Source of the DNA: Lachnospiraceae bacterium
GTDB lineage: Bacteria > Bacillota > Clostridia > Lachnospirales > Lachnospiraceae
DNA length: 64,000 nucleotides
NCBI GenBank assembly: GCA_017517305.1
Contig: JAFWZV010000015.1
Location: 62,001 to 126,000 of the forward strand
Direction: 5' to 3'
This document shows, piece after piece, positions 61,168 to 64,000 of the stretch. Position 1 is the first letter of the stretch, and the number at the start of each line of letters is the position of its first letter. Made by a program: the position numbers and the translations under genes. The notes beneath the pieces were generated by a model. The model worked only from the letters and a program-made list of their open reading frames with translations. It did not search any database and had not been told where the DNA came from.

Positions 61168-62040
61168 TTAATTAAACTGACACAAGGTATAATAGTAGGA
61201 TGCACCCGCTATAGATGGAAATGGGATGTATACATTTAACACTCCGTTTTCATCCAAATACATAGGAAGGTCTGCAGTTGTGTCCTCCCTAGCTGGTTCC
61301 AGATAAAACTCTATTTCTTCTGGTTCTGTAATTCCAACACTATTTGCCATAGTCATAAAATGCTCCTCTTCCATTTTACAAGCCTCTTCCACAAATCCAT
61401 CAACAGTCATATTATTCATAGCAAGTAATTCCGTGTTAGTTACTTCCTTATCATTTTCAAAATCATAGGTATAAGCGTAATAATATTTACAATCATTTGG
61501 ATATGGTGCTATAGCTACTATTGCAACTATGTCTCCATACCGAAATACCTCATAGGTTAGGTTATAGCATATCAGCGAAAAACCTCCGTCCATATTTATA
61601 ACCTCTGTTTCAATTATCCTATATAGGTCAGCCTCTATCCTCTCATTCAATGCCTTTGCACTGTCAGAGGTAACATTAAACTGTGGTATCTGATAGTGAT
61701 ATGTGCCTGTGTTATCTACACTGTCTGTATACTCTCCAGACATATTAAGAAGCTCATTGATGTAAGGATTATCAGTTTCTTTAAGTTCATAAGCAACAAG
61801 TCTATCAGAATAATCAATAGCCTCAGTAGTTGCCTCAGCAGTTGTTGCGGATTCTGTTGTCATCTCTGATGTAGCCTCTGTGGTTGCTTCCGTAGCTTGC
61901 GTTGTAACCTCTGTGCTAGTTTGATTCGCCTCTGTTACTTCTTCCTTGGAAGCCTCTCTGTTTTTTCCTTCCTCTGATTTTCCACAAGCAGAAAGAGCCA
62001 GTAGTGATATCATCATAATTATTAAAAGTCTTTTCCTCAT
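61168..62040 (-). CDS. Lipoprotein with DUF3298/RsiV-like C-terminal domain
   Basis: This 290-residue lipoprotein has a signal with lipobox LSAC (Cys about 19), a Thr/Glu-rich linker of TEATTEAT type (about 38-75), and a C-terminal domain (80-290) with YHYQIPQFN, ALNERIEADL, YAYTYDFENDKEVTNTELL and the end GVLNVYIPFPSIAGASYYY. This resembles the DUF3298/RsiV external domain, which in some cases binds lysozyme. There is no sigma factor gene nearby. The ATG at 62040 follows GGAGG. Confidence 0.75.
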   Translation of the reverse strand: MRKRLLIIMMISLLALSACGKSEEGKNREASKEEVTEANQTSTEVTTQATEATTEATSEMTTESATTAEATTEAIDYSDRLVAYELKETDNPYINELLNMSGEYTDSVDNTGTYHYQIPQFNVTSDSAKALNERIEADLYRIIETEVINMDGGFSLICYNLTYEVFRYGDIVAIVAIAPYPNDCKYYYAYTYDFENDKEVTNTELLAMNNMTVDGFVEEACKMEEEHFMTMANSVGITEPEEIEFYLEPAREDTTADLPMYLDENGVLNVYIPFPSIAGASYYYTLCQFN

Positions 62041-62139
62041 ATTTACACCTCCAAAAAACATAAATCTATATAATAATTTTAGTTATTACAACAAATTAGT
62101 CAATATCTAATTATCCCTTTAGTTTCATGAAGATTTAAG

Positions 62140-62173
62140 AAAAAAGCAGGCAACCTCCCTCGGTTGCCTACTT
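62140..62173 (-). terminator. Terminator after the ABC permease gene
   Basis: GTAGGCAACC pairs with GGTTGCCTGC and is followed by TTTTTTC on the minus strand. It lies 28 bp after the stop at 62201. Confidence 0.82.
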
Positions 62174-62200
62174 GTATATAATCTCTTATTCACATTTCCC

Positions 62201-63307
62201 CTAAAACTCCGTTACATCCGCCTTGCACATCATCCTACCCTTGCTTAAAACAAGTGGTATAACTACTAGCAGGTCACAGAGTAAAAATCCCTTTATACCA
62301 AGGTCCGAGAAGTAAAGCAGATATCTTCCTGTTGGTATGTATAAAAGCTCATTGATAAGATAGGTAAATATTGAACTTATTCCAATTCCTATGGCACATG
62401 CCATCACATTCATACCGATTATCTCTGCTGCCACCTTGGTCTTTACCTCTCTCTTACTTCTGCCTAAAGCTCTATACACTCCAAACTCATAGATTCGCTT
62501 CATATACTGACCTGTTACAACTGAGTTAACAGTCACTGCAAGCACCACAGCTATAAGGATAACCACCGCATAGAATATTACAAAATATGCTCTGAACTGC
62601 TCGTCTATGCTCTCCTTAAAATGTCTTTTTAGCTCTACCTGTCTGTCTCCCAACATATTTGTTAGGTAAGCACGAAGCTCCTGCCCTTCCATGGTATCAC
62701 TATAAATATATGCTCTGGCATGATTTGCCTCATCATCCTCATATATGTAAAAGCTTGCAAATCCAGCATCTGGAATAATGGCGTCCACCGTCCACTCTGC
62801 GCTCAAATCCTCATCAAACTCAGGCCCTATCAAATCTCCAAGCTCTATGCCCTTATCCTTGGCAAACTCCTCGCTTAATACCACACTACGATTCTTACAG
62901 TTGGAGAAATCTCCTTTAATTCCAACATGGGAAAGAACAGCTTCCATATCCTCCACAGAATTAAAGGTATAAGAATCACCACCTATAGGAAGATTTAACA
63001 CTGAGTTATGAAGCATAGAAGAAAATCCTCGACCAGTTTTAGTTACACATTTTAGATTTTCATCTGCTTTCACTTCCTCTAAAAAGGACTGAAAGTCTTC
63101 TCCTGTTTCATCTATAGACAGATACTCTGCGGAAACCACCTTATCATTAAACTCTATCTCCGGCTCAAAGGTCCAGTACAGAGAGTAAATATAATTTCCC
63201 GCAATTAACATTCCCACTGTAAGAAACATCATAAACATAGCTATAAAGGCACGACCCTTATTCTCTCGTATATAATAAACTGACGAAAATGGTTTTATGT
63301 CCCTCAT
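62201..63307 (-). CDS. ABC transporter permease, FtsX/MacB type
   Basis: This 368-residue protein has one N-terminal helix (about 20-42), a large external domain (45-240) and three C-terminal helices (about 245-270, 300-325, 335-355). This is the MacB/FtsX layout of a half-transporter, which exports or acts on lipids, peptides or signals. The motif YRALGRSKREVK sits in the coupling loop after helix two. The ATG at 63307 follows AGAGG and starts 1 bp after the ATPase stop. Confidence 0.86.
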   Translation of the reverse strand: MRDIKPFSSVYYIRENKGRAFIAMFMMFLTVGMLIAGNYIYSLYWTFEPEIEFNDKVVSAEYLSIDETGEDFQSFLEEVKADENLKCVTKTGRGFSSMLHNSVLNLPIGGDSYTFNSVEDMEAVLSHVGIKGDFSNCKNRSVVLSEEFAKDKGIELGDLIGPEFDEDLSAEWTVDAIIPDAGFASFYIYEDDEANHARAYIYSDTMEGQELRAYLTNMLGDRQVELKRHFKESIDEQFRAYFVIFYAVVILIAVVLAVTVNSVVTGQYMKRIYEFGVYRALGRSKREVKTKVAAEIIGMNVMACAIGIGISSIFTYLINELLYIPTGRYLLYFSDLGIKGFLLCDLLVVIPLVLSKGRMMCKADVTEF

Positions 63308-63308
63308 A

Positions 63309-64000
63309 TTATTCCTCTCCTTCTTCCCTTTGGGATGCTGTTGTGACCTGGCTAAGCTTTCCATCCCACATCTCCACAGTCATATCCACATCACTAAGTA
63401 TTGACCTATCATGGGTTACAACTATTACTAATCTATCCTTGGAATATTTCTTAAGTATCTTCATAACATTAAATGCATTCTCATGATCAAGAGATGCTGT
63501 TGGCTCATCTGCAAATATAACTTTAGGGTCATTAATCATTGCCCTCGCTATAGCCACTCTCTGACACTGTCCACCGGAAAGCTTGGCAGGTTTCTTCTTA
63601 AACTCTCGCTCCTTTAAGCCTAAGGTCTTAAGATACTCTGCAGCCTTTTCTTTAATATCCTTAACATTTCCTGTACCTGCCACAGCTACATTGTCCATGG
63701 CATTCATATATGGAACTAAGTAGTGCTTCTGGAATATAAAGCCGAACTCATTTCTTCTTAGATTTTCTCTATCTTTATTAGAGAGAGTAGTAAGCTCTCT
63801 GTCATTGTAAACTATACTACCCTCAGTAGGGCTTTTTAGAGTGGACATACAGTACATAAGGGTACTCTTTCCACTTCCACTAGGCCCTATCACTCCAACC
63901 AGGCCTGTGTCCGGAAGCTTAAGGTTAAAGCCATCTAGGGCGTACATCTTCTCCTCTGTGTCCATATCGTATATCATGCTAATATCATTTATCTCAAACA
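63309..64000 (-). CDS. ABC transporter ATP-binding protein, LolD/MacB type (start at window edge)
   Basis: About 230 residues are visible, with Walker A GPSGSGKST, the Q-loop FIFQKHYLVPYM, signature LSGGQCQRVAIARA, Walker B VIFADEPTASLD and H-loop VVTHD. The tail, SQVTTASQREEGEE, overlaps the permease ribosome-binding site. The frame is open to the edge; TG at 64000-63999 followed by TTTGAGATAAATG suggests that the start ATG (MFEINDIS) begins one base outside the window. It powers the permease encoded next. Confidence 0.88.
   Translation of the reverse strand, partial: FEINDISMIYDMDTEEKMYALDGFNLKLPDTGLVGVIGPSGSGKSTLMYCMSTLKSPTEGSIVYNDRELTTLSNKDRENLRRNEFGFIFQKHYLVPYMNAMDNVAVAGTGNVKDIKEKAAEYLKTLGLKEREFKKKPAKLSGGQCQRVAIARAMINDPKVIFADEPTASLDHENAFNVMKILKKYSKDRLVIVVTHDRSILSDVDMTVEMWDGKLSQVTTASQREEGEE

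Overview
The window looks like chromosomal DNA of a low-GC anaerobic Firmicute, most likely a Lachnospiraceae member (Butyrivibrio/Pseudobutyrivibrio/Lachnospira type). The grounds are AT-rich DNA, strong AGGAGG ribosome-binding sites, a transketolase split into two subunits, a HydE [FeFe]-hydrogenase maturase, a hydrogenase-like chemoreceptor, a lone Spo0A DNA-binding domain and manganese riboswitches. Genus is inference. No rRNA, tRNA, CRISPR array, transposase or integrase was seen.

Region 1 (1-13.9 kb) is a defence island, all on the minus strand and apparently read from one promoter at 13851-13879. In transcription order it encodes type I HsdM and HsdS, an unrecognised 413-residue protein, HsdR, an Mrr-type nuclease with a possible PUA/EVE-like N-terminus, an Eco57I/TaqI-type adenine methylase, and then a compact cassette. 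The cassette is a double-ATPase GHKL/histidine-kinase protein, a receiver-domain protein and an HNH nuclease. It looks like a phosphorelay-controlled nuclease and is the best candidate here for a poorly described defence system. The island ends inside the remnant of an LHH polymorphic toxin next to its CbrC-type immunity gene.

Region 2 (13.9-24.4 kb) is a ribose and pentose-phosphate cluster: RbsR with operators, RbsD-A-C-B-K, a fructose-6-phosphate aldolase/transaldolase and split transketolase. RbsB is a tandem duplication of two full binding domains in one lipoprotein. Large imperfect palindromes lie just after several stop codons here and at 33.7 kb.

Region 3 (24.5-37.6 kb) holds a membrane protein, a CopA copper ATPase fused to a CopZ-like domain that keeps its own ribosome-binding site, a membrane EAL protein, hydE, nadA, mnmA, meso-diaminopimelate dehydrogenase and a large hybrid histidine kinase.

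Region 4 (37.7-49.7 kb) includes manganese homeostasis: MntP, plus a CaCA exchanger and a P-type ATPase that each follow a yybP-ykoY riboswitch and terminator. Between these lie a [FeFe]-hydrogenase-like chemoreceptor, an Mrp/NBP35 Fe-S carrier, a glycerol-1-phosphate dehydrogenase-like enzyme and a repeat-rich membrane protein. An S24-type regulator and an orphan Spo0A domain are divergently transcribed.

Region 5 (50-64 kb) contains an RNA m5U methyltransferase, two small membrane proteins, a cytidylate-kinase-like protein, an ion permease, a PocR/pseudo-kinase plus GGDEF-EAL signalling pair followed by a toxin-like membrane protein, a CmpX-like channel, a short-chain dehydrogenase, a broken epimerase gene, lipoproteins and an ABC exporter that runs off the window end.
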